Below are positions 1 through 6,894 of a stretch of 18,318 nt of DNA, piece by piece (the stretch's first letter is position 1; every line of letters begins with the position of its first letter). The notes beneath the pieces were generated by a model. That model did no database searches and was not told the DNA's origin. It saw only the letters and a program-made list of their open reading frames with translations. The DNA is from Candidatus Aminicenantes bacterium UBA4820 (GTDB taxonomy: Bacteria; Acidobacteriota; UBA4820): the NCBI GenBank assembly GCA_002402325.1, contig DHFQ01000083.1, positions 1 to 18,318 of the forward strand, read 5' to 3'. A program made the translations under genes and the position numbers.

Positions 1-25
1 CTGCGGCTACCAAAGCCTGCGGCTA
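1..25. repeat. Two copies of a 9-base G+C-rich word at the window edge
   Basis: CTGCGGCTA occurs at 1-9 and again at 17-25, a 16-base period. It is clearly richer in G+C than its surroundings. Each copy, with the preceding AG, can fold a small AGCC/GGCT stem. It may be the end of a longer interspersed or tandem repeat cut by the window edge. The rest of 26-145 holds no gene; I see only small A+T-rich inverted repeats there, such as a 7-bp stem at 54-60/65-71. Confidence 0.4.
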
Positions 26-145
26 TGACTACTCTTTTGTTTTTCTGCATTAATTCAAATGGAAATTTGAAGATTCCTCAAGGGATTATGCTTTTAAGTG
101 GCAATCGGAATGACAACTCCGACCGATTCATTGGATGGAAGTAAG

Positions 146-168
146 GAATCCCCCTTCTTTGGGAATTC
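146..168 (-). terminator. Possible hairpin terminator or 3'-processing stem after tRNA-Pro
   Basis: On the minus strand an 8-bp stem (168-161 with 153-146, including one G-U pair) with a 7-base loop begins one base after the encoded CCA of tRNA-Pro. No clear U-tract follows, so it is at best an imperfect intrinsic terminator. It could instead be a processing or stability stem. Confidence 0.3.
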
Positions 169-169
169 T

Positions 170-246
170 TGGTCGGGACGACTGGATTTGAACCAGCGAC
201 CCCTTGCACCCCAAGCAAGTGCGCTACCAGGCTGCGCCACGTCCCG
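170..246 (-). tRNA. tRNA-Pro (anticodon GGG), CCA encoded
   Basis: The minus strand folds into a full cloverleaf. The acceptor stem CGGGACG/CGTCCCG is perfect (7 bp). The D arm is GCGC/GCGC. The anticodon stem CTTGC/GCAAG carries the loop TTGGGGT, which gives anticodon GGG (proline). The T arm has TTCAAAT as its loop. The discriminator A is followed by CCA encoded in the DNA. The gene lies 42 bases downstream of the MerR-type gene on the same strand, so it may be processed from the end of that transcript. Confidence 0.95.
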
Positions 247-288
247 ACATAAGAGAAAAATAATTTTTACCAGAAAGAAAGAAATTTG

Positions 289-699
289 TCAACATGGGGG
301 CGTTTTTTGAAGAATTGAAAGGAGCGATTTTAACCTCTTTAGAAGATATTTAGTGTCAAAATCTGGAGATTTTACGCTTGATCCCTTAATCTGTCCTTTC
401 AAAATTGTTTCAATCTGGTTTGATTCAATTAATTCTTTTGCCCCTTTTATCGTAAATTTATTCTCATAGAGTAGTTCTTTGATTAGCATAATTGTTTGAA
501 TGTCTTTTTGGGAATAAATCCTATGACCTGAAGATGTTTTCCTTGGGGATAACTGAGGGAACTCTTTTTCCCAGAACCTTATTACATGGTGAGGTAATTC
601 AGTCAATTCGGAAACTTCTCCTATTTTGTAATAGATTTTTTTCAGTTTCTTCTGTTCCGGGAAGTTTTTAATATCTTTGAAAAGATAATTTTCTTTCAT
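289..699 (-). CDS. MerR-family transcriptional regulator
   Basis: A 136-residue protein with an N-terminal MerR-type winged helix-turn-helix. After about 22 basic residues, KIGEVSELTELPHHVIRFWEKEF (residues 25-47, shown in part) forms the helix-turn-helix, and GHRIYSQKDI (58-67) is the family's usual wing followed by the next helix. The C-terminal half (about 75-136) is short and helical with no visible ligand-binding domain or metal-binding cysteine pair; the single Cys is the last residue. It probably dimerises and regulates a nearby or unknown promoter; the effector is unknown. The ATG overlaps the stop of the HU-like gene by one base (TAATG), which implies translational coupling. An HU/IHF gene followed by a short MerR gene and tRNA-Pro is an order I recall from some Deltaproteobacteria. 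Confidence 0.85.
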   Translation of the reverse strand: MKENYLFKDIKNFPEQKKLKKIYYKIGEVSELTELPHHVIRFWEKEFPQLSPRKTSSGHRIYSQKDIQTIMLIKELLYENKFTIKGAKELIESNQIETILKGQIKGSSVKSPDFDTKYLLKRLKSLLSILQKTPPC

Positions 700-974
700 T
701 AAATTAACTCATTTTTTCTCTTTTTTGATGGAATAAAGACAACGCTTTTGTGCTCCGGGATAAGAAGAGTTTTTCCCTCAGAAATGATTCTTCCTAACTT
801 CTTTTTTCTTTTAACGACTTTGAAAGTTCCGAAGTTTGAAATGACAAGATGACTATCTGCTTTTAAAGATTGAGAAATTAAATCAAACAAAAGGTTCACG
901 ATCTCCTTAGATTGTTTTAAAGTCAACCCACCGTGTTTGGAATATATCTCCTTTGCAAGATCAGCCTTTGTCAT
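699..974 (-). CDS. HU/IHF-family DNA-binding protein with an altered beta-arm tip
   Basis: A 91-residue protein, the usual HU/IHF length. It has the N-terminal helices (TKADLAKEIY... with the second helix at about 18-38) and the conserved NFGTF core at 47-51. These small dimeric proteins bend DNA and organise the nucleoid. The beta-arm normally reads GRNPxTG, with the proline wedging between base pairs. Here the aligned segment is G61-R62-I63-I64-S65-E66-G67, so the proline position is isoleucine. The tail is lysine-rich. The start is an ATG preceded by GAAAGGTG and by an extended -10 promoter. It is the first gene of a likely HU-merR-tRNA-Pro unit. I cannot decide between HU and an IHF subunit, so I give no symbol. 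Confidence 0.88.
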   Translation of the reverse strand: MTKADLAKEIYSKHGGLTLKQSKEIVNLLFDLISQSLKADSHLVISNFGTFKVVKRKKKLGRIISEGKTLLIPEHKSVVFIPSKKRKNELI

Positions 975-994
975 TAAAACACCTTTCGAACTGA

Positions 995-1022
995 ATTATA
1001 CCAAAATACAAGCAAAAACCAA
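995..1022 (-). promoter_or_regulatory. Promoter of the HU-like gene (extended -10)
   Basis: On the minus strand, TTGGTT (1022-1017) is followed by 16 bases and then a perfect TATAAT (1000-995) preceded by TGG, which makes an extended -10. The -10 ends 20 bases before the ATG at 974. The weak -35 is compensated by the TGn element. Confidence 0.6.
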
Positions 1023-1028
1023 TGGCTA

Positions 1029-1547
1029 CTATTTCTGAACTACAAGGGAATCTATTGCGTCTTTCATTTGAGGAGTGAGGGCAAAATCCCTGAATCTTAT
1101 TATTCCATCATGGTCAATTACAAAGTTAGTAGGAATACTCCTGACAAGATATTTTTCTGAAACTTCATTATCTTTATCCCATAAAATGGTGTATGGTAAC
1201 TTGTTGTCTGCCTGAAATTTAGAAATCATCTCTTCTGTTTGCCTCCAGCCGACTGCTACCGTCAAAAATACAACGCCCTTTTGGGAATATTTTTCATATA
1301 GCGCCTTTAAATCCGGGAGTTCCTTCCTGCAGGGACCGCACCAGATCGCCCAGAATACAATCACAACCGGTTTTCCTCTATATTTGCTTAAAGAAATAGG
1401 ATCGCCTCCACCAATTGGTTTAAGTTTAAAATCTGGCGCTTGCTGACCGACAAAGACACCCTCTTCGCTTTTAAACGGATTGAAACTCATAGAAAAACAG
1501 ATTGATAAAACAAAAAGAACAAAAACAACCCTCTTAACTCCATTCAT
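1029..1547 (-). CDS. Exported TlpA/ResA-like thioredoxin-fold protein
   Basis: A 172-residue protein from the chosen start. The N-terminus MNGVKRVVFVLFVLSICF is a signal peptide or membrane anchor. A TlpA/AhpC-TSA-type thioredoxin domain follows (about residues 30-170), with APDFKL near its start and the redox motif WCGPC (cysteines 70 and 73), and SIPTNFVID holding the cis-proline. Such proteins reduce or isomerise disulfides outside the cytoplasm, for example in cytochrome c maturation; no partner is visible here. A longer reading from 1580 exists, but AAGGAG lies 9 bases before the ATG at 1547, and a promoter -10 (1577-1572) overlaps the upstream extension, so 1547 is preferred. The cysteine in LSIC is not a canonical lipobox. 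Confidence 0.88.
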   Translation of the reverse strand: MNGVKRVVFVLFVLSICFSMSFNPFKSEEGVFVGQQAPDFKLKPIGGGDPISLSKYRGKPVVIVFWAIWCGPCRKELPDLKALYEKYSQKGVVFLTVAVGWRQTEEMISKFQADNKLPYTILWDKDNEVSEKYLVRSIPTNFVIDHDGIIRFRDFALTPQMKDAIDSLVVQK

Positions 1548-1571
1548 CTCAATAAACTCCTTAAAAAAATA

Positions 1572-1600
1572 ATAATACACAGAAAATGAGAAAAAATCAA
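1572..1600 (-). promoter_or_regulatory. Promoter of the TlpA-like gene
   Basis: On the minus strand TTGATT (1600-1595), a 17-base spacer and TATTAT (1577-1572). The -10 ends 24 bases before the ATG at 1547, leaving a leader just long enough for the AAGGAG site. This gene can therefore be transcribed separately from nadE upstream. Confidence 0.55.
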
Positions 1601-1641
1601 ATAAAAGGAAGGGGTTGTGAATTTCTTTATGCTTAATAAAC

Positions 1642-2445
1642 TTAATCCCCTTGTGAAAGTTTTGGAAACAAAGGAAGTCTTCTTTTAAATTCGGTTGCGT
1701 TCATTCTGCTTACAATTTTATAAACCCTTTCAATGGGGATGCTTAAAGTTTTTGATACCTCCTCATTAGAAAAACCTTTATCCACTATGAGATAGAGGAC
1801 AGCATCAGCCTCTTTGTAAAGGATACCAAGTTCTCCTTCATCCGTTTGACCTTTCCACAAATCAGCGGAAGGCGGTTTTTTTATAATTCTTTCTGGAATT
1901 TTTAAGTATTTTGCAAGTTGATAAATCTGACATTTGTAAAGGTCTCCAATTGGATTTAAACTTGAAGCTGAATCACCGTAAAGTGTTGAATAGCCTAAAA
2001 GGGTTTCTGTTTTGTTGCTTGTTCCAAGGACAAGGCCATTTTCTTTTTGAGAAATGTCAAACAGAATTGCCATTCTGACTCTTGCAAGAAAATTTCCCCT
2101 TCTTAACTTCAATTTTTCATCTTCTTGCAATTCTTCTCCAAAATAGGAATCAACAATTTTTGAAATATCAACTCTAAAACTTTTTAGGGACAACTCTTTG
2201 ATTAAAAGGTCTGCATCAATCTCTGATTGTGGATTTGAAGTTTTGTAAGGCATCTTTACTGCAATCAAACTCTTGCTTCCAAATGTTTTAACCGCAAGTA
2301 TGGAAGAAAGTGCAGAATCTATTCCACCCGATAGACCGACCACAAGTTTTTTTCTTCCTGTTTTTTTTACTTCATCTTTAAGGAATGTTGAAATGATTTT
2401 TATTGCCTTCTCCTCATCAAGAGGTGGAGGATAACCCTTTTTCAT
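1642..2445 (-). CDS. nadE: NH3-dependent NAD+ synthetase
   Basis: A 267-residue protein. It catalyses the last step of NAD synthesis, amidating deamido-NAD (nicotinate adenine dinucleotide) with ammonia and ATP. The PP-loop SGGIDS at residues 39-44 binds ATP pyrophosphate. The family core follows: GTSNKTE, LLGYSTLYGDSASSLNPIGDLYK and PSADLWKGQTDE. There is no N-terminal glutaminase (nitrilase) domain, so it should use free ammonia or take it from another protein. The start is clear: TAAGGAGGTAAAATG. It is transcribed away from the queDEC genes; QueC is a member of the same N-type ATP pyrophosphatase superfamily. Confidence 0.95.
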   Translation of the reverse strand: MKKGYPPPLDEEKAIKIISTFLKDEVKKTGRKKLVVGLSGGIDSALSSILAVKTFGSKSLIAVKMPYKTSNPQSEIDADLLIKELSLKSFRVDISKIVDSYFGEELQEDEKLKLRRGNFLARVRMAILFDISQKENGLVLGTSNKTETLLGYSTLYGDSASSLNPIGDLYKCQIYQLAKYLKIPERIIKKPPSADLWKGQTDEGELGILYKEADAVLYLIVDKGFSNEEVSKTLSIPIERVYKIVSRMNATEFKRRLPLFPKLSQGD

Positions 2446-2537
2446 TTTACCTCCTTACAAATCCACTAAAATATACAGAAGTAATGATACATCAAAGTTG
2501 GAAAAAATGCGATATGTTTTTTGTTATTTGGTCTTTG

Positions 2538-2558
2538 TGGTATTCTTTAAAAAAGGAG
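2538..2558 (+). promoter_or_regulatory. Extended -10 and ribosome binding site of queD
   Basis: TGGTATTCT at 2538-2546 resembles an extended -10, ending 19 bases before the queD ATG; no good -35 is visible. AAGGAG at 2553-2558 is the ribosome binding site. On the opposite strand of the same 120-base gap, TATATT (2475-2470) is a candidate -10 for nadE, 24 bases from its ATG. I looked for a preQ1 riboswitch here and saw none. Confidence 0.4.
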
Positions 2559-2565
2559 AAGAGAT

Positions 2566-2925
2566 ATGTTTGAAGTAAATATCAAATTGAAATTTTCTGC
2601 AGCGCATAGGGTTGAAGATTACCCCGGGAACTGCGAAAGGTTACATGGACATAACTGGGTTGTGGAGGTTTCAGTTTCCAGTGAAAACCTTGACAAATTG
2701 GGTATGGTGATTGATTTCAGGACCTTGAGGGAAAAAGTTAAGAAAGTGGTTTCTTTGCTTGACCATCAATACCTCAATGAAGTTGCTCCTTTCAATAAGA
2801 TAAATCCAACCGCTGAGAATATTGCAAGATTCATCTTTGATCAAGTTTCTAAAGAGATAGAACTGACAAGCGTAACAGTTTATGAAAGTGAAGACACGAA
2901 GGCGACGTATAGGGTTTTAAAATGA
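2566..2925 (+). CDS. queD: 6-carboxy-5,6,7,8-tetrahydropterin synthase
   Basis: A 119-residue protein of the 6-pyruvoyl-tetrahydropterin synthase family. It converts 7,8-dihydroneopterin triphosphate to 6-carboxytetrahydropterin, an early step toward preQ0 and queuosine. The zinc ligands are visible as H14 (FSAAHR), H27 and H29, and the QueD-type CxxxHGH motif places the catalytic cysteine at C23. D66-H67 (LLDHQYLN) and E107 (VYESED) complete the active site. Length matches bacterial QueD. It is the first gene of the queDEC block and ends in an ATGA overlap with queE. Its substrate comes from GTP cyclohydrolase I (FolE), which is not in the window. Confidence 0.95.
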   Translation: MFEVNIKLKFSAAHRVEDYPGNCERLHGHNWVVEVSVSSENLDKLGMVIDFRTLREKVKKVVSLLDHQYLNEVAPFNKINPTAENIARFIFDQVSKEIELTSVTVYESEDTKATYRVLK

Positions 2926-3617
2926 AAACCAAGGTTACAGGCGTAAAAAGATACCCAAAAGAGACTCAAGAAACAGTAAGCACACTAATCGTTAATGAAA
3001 TTTATGAAACAATAAACGGCGAGGGACCTTTACAGGGCTTGAGAACTATCATTATAAGGTTGATGGGTTGCAATTTGCGATGTTCCTATTGTGATTCCAG
3101 ATTTGCCTACAATAAAGGCGAAAGAATGACCTTTGATGAAGTTTTGGACAAAATCAAAGTCTTTAAATCAAAAAGGATTTTGGTTACTGGAGGAGAACCT
3201 CTCTGTCAAAGGGGAACAATTCCATTTATCAAACTGCTCTTAGAGAAAAATTATGATGTTTCTCTTGAAACCAATGGAAGTTTTTCATTGAAGGAAGTTC
3301 CCTCAAAATGTTTAAAAGTTGTTGATGTAAAAACTCCCGATTCAGGTTTTGCAGATTCTTTTCAAAGTGATAATCTTAATCGTATCAAAAAAAAGGATTG
3401 TCTCAAATTTGTAATAGGAAGCAGAGAAGGCTATCTTTTTTCTAAAAAATTTATCTTAAAACATCTTGATAAAATAAAAGGAGAGATATACTTTTCTCCC
3501 GTTTATGGTAAAATAAGTTACGAAGAGGTTGTCAAATGGATTCTTGAGGACAACCTTGATGTGAGATTTTCTCTCCAGTTACACAAAATTATCTGGGGAG
3601 ACAAAAGAGGATTTTGA
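2922..3617 (+). CDS. queE: 7-carboxy-7-deazaguanine synthase (radical SAM)
   Basis: A 231-residue radical SAM enzyme that rearranges 6-carboxytetrahydropterin to 7-carboxy-7-deazaguanine. The 4Fe-4S cluster motif is C50-x3-C54-x2-C57 (CNLRCSYCDS), preceded by the family's NEIYETINGEGPLQG segment, and VTGGEP is the SAM-contacting motif. The N-terminus has about 24 residues before the conserved region, a little longer than many homologues. The ATG overlaps the queD stop (ATGA), and the stop overlaps the queC start (TGATG), so the three products are likely translated together. It needs an electron donor such as flavodoxin or ferredoxin, not seen here. Confidence 0.95.
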   Translation: MKTKVTGVKRYPKETQETVSTLIVNEIYETINGEGPLQGLRTIIIRLMGCNLRCSYCDSRFAYNKGERMTFDEVLDKIKVFKSKRILVTGGEPLCQRGTIPFIKLLLEKNYDVSLETNGSFSLKEVPSKCLKVVDVKTPDSGFADSFQSDNLNRIKKKDCLKFVIGSREGYLFSKKFILKHLDKIKGEIYFSPVYGKISYEEVVKWILEDNLDVRFSLQLHKIIWGDKRGF

Positions 3618-4381
3618 TGGAAGAAGAGAAGAGATGTGTCGTTCTTTTAAGCGGAGGGATGGATTCTCTCACGACCCTCGCCATTGCTCTTGATAACGGT
3701 TTTAAGCCTTTTCTTTTACATCTTAACTATGGGCAGAAGACTGAAGAGACAGAATTAAAAGCATTCAAGAAAATTGCCTCTTTTTACAACATCAAGGAAG
3801 ACCACACAATAATATCTCATACAAATTTCTTTTCACTTCTTGGAGGGTCATCCCTGACGGATGCAAAAATTGAAATTCCGAAAGGAGATCTGGAAAGAAA
3901 CGAAATCCCTTCAACTTATGTTCCTTTTAGAAATGGCATACTTTTATCCTTTGCAGTTTCTTATGCTGAAAGAGTAGAGGCAAATACTATATTCTTTGGT
4001 GCCGTTTCAGCAGATTCTTCAGGTTATCCGGACTGCAAAATTGGTTTTATAGAGAAATTTCTTGATGCGGCGAAAGAAGGAACTTCTAAATTAAAAGACC
4101 TAAAAATTGTTGCACCGCTTGTCAATTTAAGAAAATCTCAAATTTTAAATATTGCAACAAGGCTTGGGGCACCCATCCATTACAGTTGGTCTTGCTATAA
4201 AAGAAATGATGTTGCCTGCGGGGAATGTGACTCCTGCCTTTTAAGATTGAGAGCATTTAAAGAGATTGGAGCAACAGACCCAATCCCTTATGCAAAATTT
4301 TCAAAAAACAAAGAGATTGGTAGAGTTGAAAAAATGATCAAACTTAAGAGACTTTTAAACGCTTTGACATCGAAAGTATAA
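3617..4381 (+). CDS. queC: 7-cyano-7-deazaguanine (preQ0) synthase
   Basis: A 254-residue ATP-dependent enzyme that turns 7-carboxy-7-deazaguanine into preQ0 using ammonia. The PP-loop LSGGMDS (residues 11-17) binds ATP. Near the C-terminus four cysteines (C193, C201, C204, C207; SWSCY...CGECDSC) form the structural zinc site of the family. An in-frame TTG one codon upstream would also be possible, but the ATG at 3617, overlapping the queE stop by one base, is the natural start. With queD and queE it completes the route to preQ0. QueF and the tRNA-modifying Tgt and QueA steps, if present, are elsewhere. Confidence 0.95.
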   Translation: MEEEKRCVVLLSGGMDSLTTLAIALDNGFKPFLLHLNYGQKTEETELKAFKKIASFYNIKEDHTIISHTNFFSLLGGSSLTDAKIEIPKGDLERNEIPSTYVPFRNGILLSFAVSYAERVEANTIFFGAVSADSSGYPDCKIGFIEKFLDAAKEGTSKLKDLKIVAPLVNLRKSQILNIATRLGAPIHYSWSCYKRNDVACGECDSCLLRLRAFKEIGATDPIPYAKFSKNKEIGRVEKMIKLKRLLNALTSKV

Positions 4382-4418
4382 AATGAAAACTGTTAGATTT
4401 ATTAAGTAGGAGAATCAA

Positions 4419-5348
4419 ATGTGTAAAAGAAAAGTGGCAGTTGTAGGAGCAGGAAATGTTGGAGCAACAACCACTTTAAGAATTGCAGAATCGGGACTTG
4501 CCAATGTGGTTCTGGTTGACATCGTAGAAGGACTTGCCAAAGGAAAGGCTCTTGATATCTGGCAAGCTGCACCAGTGCAAAAGCACGATTGTATGGTAAC
4601 CGGAACAAGTGATTACAAAGAAACAGAAGGTAGTGATATAATCGTTATGACAGGAGGCATCGCAAGAAGACCAGGTATGAGCAGAGATGACCTTGTTCAG
4701 ACAAACTTTCAGGTTGTAAAGAGTTGTGTGGAAGAGTGGATGAAATATTGTCCCGACGCTACTGTGATTATGGTTACAAACCCGCTTGATGTTATGGCTT
4801 ACACCGCTTATAAAGTCTCAGGATTGCCGAAAGAAAAAGTCGTTGGAATGGCTGGAATCCTTGATACTGCGAGGTTCAGGGCTTTTATTGCTATGGAACT
4901 CAATGTTTCAGTTGAAAATATTACCGCATTTGTTCTTGGTGGACACGGCGATGATATGGTTCCGCTTATTAGATTTACAAATGTGGCAGGAATACCACTC
5001 ACTGAATTTCTGACAAAGGATAAAATTGAGGACATTGTCGCAAGAACAAGAAACGGTGGTGCAGAAATTGTCAAATTTTTGCAGACGGGAAGCGCATATT
5101 ACGCTCCTGCAGCAGCTGTATATGAAATGGTAGAGGCAATTCTTCTTGACAGGAATAAGGTTGTTCCTTGCTCCGCATATCTCAATGGCGAATATGGGCA
5201 AAATGATGTTTTTGCCGGAGTGCCAGTTAAATTGGGTGCAAAAGGAATTAGAGAAATAATCAAAATAAAATTGACAGAAGATGAACAAAAAGAGTTTGAT
5301 TTATCAGCATCACATGTTAAAGAAGTCATTAACACTTTAAAATTTTGA
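4419..5348 (+). CDS. mdh: Malate dehydrogenase (LDH-like, NAD-dependent)
   Basis: A 309-residue enzyme that interconverts malate and oxaloacetate with NAD. The Rossmann loop is GAGNVG (residues 10-15), and D34 in VLVD favours NAD over NADP. The malate-specific arginine is in ARRPGMSRDDL (R83/R84, R89), where lactate dehydrogenases carry glutamine. The catalytic pair is D149 and H176 (GGHGDD), with R152 binding substrate. It belongs to the tetrameric LDH-like MDH group. TAGGAG lies 6 bases before the ATG. It sits 37 bases after queC and 37 bases before fumA. The fumarase genes next door indicate a role in the malate-fumarate section of the TCA cycle, in either direction. Confidence 0.96.
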   Translation: MCKRKVAVVGAGNVGATTTLRIAESGLANVVLVDIVEGLAKGKALDIWQAAPVQKHDCMVTGTSDYKETEGSDIIVMTGGIARRPGMSRDDLVQTNFQVVKSCVEEWMKYCPDATVIMVTNPLDVMAYTAYKVSGLPKEKVVGMAGILDTARFRAFIAMELNVSVENITAFVLGGHGDDMVPLIRFTNVAGIPLTEFLTKDKIEDIVARTRNGGAEIVKFLQTGSAYYAPAAAVYEMVEAILLDRNKVVPCSAYLNGEYGQNDVFAGVPVKLGAKGIREIIKIKLTEDEQKEFDLSASHVKEVINTLKF

Positions 5349-5367
5349 AGTTTGATCGCTCAAACTT
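5348..5367 (+). other. Intercistronic hairpin between mdh and fumA
   Basis: A perfect 8-bp inverted repeat, AAGTTTGA (5348-5355) and TCAAACTT (5360-5367), with the 4-base loop TCGC, starts at the last base of the mdh stop codon. No T-run follows, and the fumA ribosome binding site (AGGAGG) comes 8 bases later. It looks like an mRNA processing or stability element rather than a full terminator. Confidence 0.45.
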
Positions 5368-5385
5368 TCAAATCAGGAGGCAGGA

Positions 5386-6225
5386 ATGAGAACAATAAAA
5401 TCTACAGAGATTACAGAAGCCCTTAAAAATCTCGCAATTGAAAAATGTTACAAAATTGGAGATGATATTTTAAGGGGTTTTGATTGGGCTTTGAAAAATG
5501 AAAAAAGCGAAACGGGAAGAGAAATTATTGAGCAATTAAAAGAGAATGCAAAAATTGCATCACAAGGTATTTTCCCTTACTGTCAGGATACAGGGATGGC
5601 AGTTTTATTCGTTGAAGTTGGTCAGGATTTAAAAATTGAAGGAAACCTTGAGGAGGCTCTTCAGGAAGGGGTCAGAAGGGCTTATGTTGACGGCTACTTA
5701 AGAAAATCGGTCTATAAAGACCCTTTAAGAAGGGTAAATACAAATGATAACACACCTGCAATTATACACTATTCAATCGTTGAAGGGGACAAACTTAAAA
5801 TTGTCTTTGGAGCAAAGGGCGGTGGAAGTGAGAATATGTCCAAACTTGCAATGCTAAAACCAAGTGATGGGATTGAAGGCGTCAAGAAATTTGTCATTGA
5901 TACTGTTTCAACAGGAGGAGCAAATGCCTGTCCTCCTCTTGTCATCGGTGTTGGAATAGGAGGAAATTTCGAAAAATGCGCTCTTCTTGCAAAAAAGGCG
6001 GCATTGAGGTCTTTTGAAGTTAGAAACGAAGACCCATTTTATGCTCAACTTGAAGAAGAGTTAAAGGAGAAAATCAACAATCTTGGGATAGGTCCAAACG
6101 GGCTTGGTGGAACAGTAACAGTGTTTGGAGTGAATATAGAAGTTTTTCCCTGCCACCTCGTTGCCCTACCTGTTGCAGTCAACATAAATTGCCACGCCGC
6201 AAGACACGGCGAAATTGTTTTGTAA
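5386..6225 (+). CDS. Fumarate hydratase class I, alpha subunit
   Basis: A 279-residue protein equivalent to the N-terminal part of E. coli FumA. It forms the 4Fe-4S catalytic part of a two-subunit hydratase interconverting fumarate and malate. Cluster cysteines are visible at C66 (PYCQDTG), C182 (GGANACPPL) and C269 (NINCHAARH). The family's FGAKGGGSEN segment is at 141-150. AGGAGG lies 6 bases before the ATG. Sequence alone does not exclude L(+)-tartrate dehydratase, which shares both subunits, but the neighbouring mdh argues for fumarase. The exposed cluster makes this class oxygen-sensitive, in line with an anaerobic host. Confidence 0.92.
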   Translation: MRTIKSTEITEALKNLAIEKCYKIGDDILRGFDWALKNEKSETGREIIEQLKENAKIASQGIFPYCQDTGMAVLFVEVGQDLKIEGNLEEALQEGVRRAYVDGYLRKSVYKDPLRRVNTNDNTPAIIHYSIVEGDKLKIVFGAKGGGSENMSKLAMLKPSDGIEGVKKFVIDTVSTGGANACPPLVIGVGIGGNFEKCALLAKKAALRSFEVRNEDPFYAQLEEELKEKINNLGIGPNGLGGTVTVFGVNIEVFPCHLVALPVAVNINCHAARHGEIVL

Positions 6226-6238
6226 GTGGGAGGAACCA

Positions 6239-6796
6239 ATGGCTCAATATAAACTGATTGCTCCTCTAAAAGAGGAAGATGTGATTAAATTAAGAATTGG
6301 AGATAAGGTTTTGTTAAGTGGGATAATTTACACTGCAAGGGATGCAGCGCATAAAAGAATTGTGGAACTACTTGATAAAGGAGAGAAAATCCCATTTGAT
6401 CTTCAAGGGTCTGTAATCTACTATGTCGGTCCAACTCCTGCCCGCCCCGGAGCGGTGATAGGATCTGCCGGTCCCACAACTGCAACAAGGATGGATGCTT
6501 ACGCACCGAGGTTGATGAAAGAGGGAATGAAAGGAATGATAGCCAAAGGAAAGAGAGACGACTCAGTCAAAGAAGGGATGAAACAATTTAAAGTTGTCTA
6601 TTTTGGTGCTACTGGTGGTGCAGGAGCACTCATAAGCAAGTGCATCAAGAAATCTGATGTTGTTTGTTTCGAAGACCTTGGTCCTGAAGCGATTAGAAGA
6701 CTTGAGGTGGAGGATTTCCCCTTAATAGTAGTTGGAGATGTCTATGGTGGCGATCTCCACATTGAAGGCAGAAAGCAGTGGCAAAAGGCGGGCTAA
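6239..6796 (+). CDS. Fumarate hydratase class I, beta subunit
   Basis: A 185-residue protein equivalent to the C-terminal part of E. coli FumA, partner of the alpha subunit just upstream. Recognisable segments (numbered from this start) are GPTPARPGAVIGSAGPTTATRMDAY near residues 64-88, KGKRDD near 104, FGATGGAGAL near 122 and CFEDLGPEAIRRLEVEDFP near 142. The reading frame can be extended to a TTG at 6215 inside the alpha gene, but GGGAGG lies 5 bases before the ATG at 6239, so that start is chosen; it leaves 13 bases between the subunits. Separate subunits are common in anaerobes, archaea and thermophiles. Confidence 0.92.
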   Translation: MAQYKLIAPLKEEDVIKLRIGDKVLLSGIIYTARDAAHKRIVELLDKGEKIPFDLQGSVIYYVGPTPARPGAVIGSAGPTTATRMDAYAPRLMKEGMKGMIAKGKRDDSVKEGMKQFKVVYFGATGGAGALISKCIKKSDVVCFEDLGPEAIRRLEVEDFPLIVVGDVYGGDLHIEGRKQWQKAG

Positions 6797-6894
6797 ATTA
6801 AAATAGTTCAAAGCGGAAAAGCAGAGGAATCTTTTTTTTGATGTGCGATTAAAAGAAAAGGAAAACTTTTTTGATAGATTTTTAGACTTGAGGA

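Noticed and set aside
98..310. Plus-strand reading frame of 70 codons
   Set aside because: It runs antisense through the tRNA-Pro gene and has no convincing start site; it is a by-product of the tRNA sequence.
1548..1580. Longer N-terminus for the TlpA-like protein
   Set aside because: The extension overlaps the -10 box and lacks a ribosome binding site, while the ATG at 1547 has AAGGAG and begins a proper signal peptide.
2446..2565. preQ1 riboswitch before queD
   Set aside because: No preQ1-I stem-loop with an A-rich tail and no larger class II fold is visible, and the leader appears too short.
4383..4409. Eight-codon ORF (MKTVRFIK) before mdh as a leader peptide
   Set aside because: No attenuator structure follows it and it overlaps the mdh ribosome binding region; chance is likelier.
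4402..5335. Several minus- and plus-strand frames inside mdh
   Set aside because: They are shadows of the mdh coding frame with no family features.
6215..6238. Upstream TTG start for the fumarase beta subunit
   Set aside because: It lies inside the alpha gene without a ribosome binding site; GGGAGG precedes the ATG at 6239.
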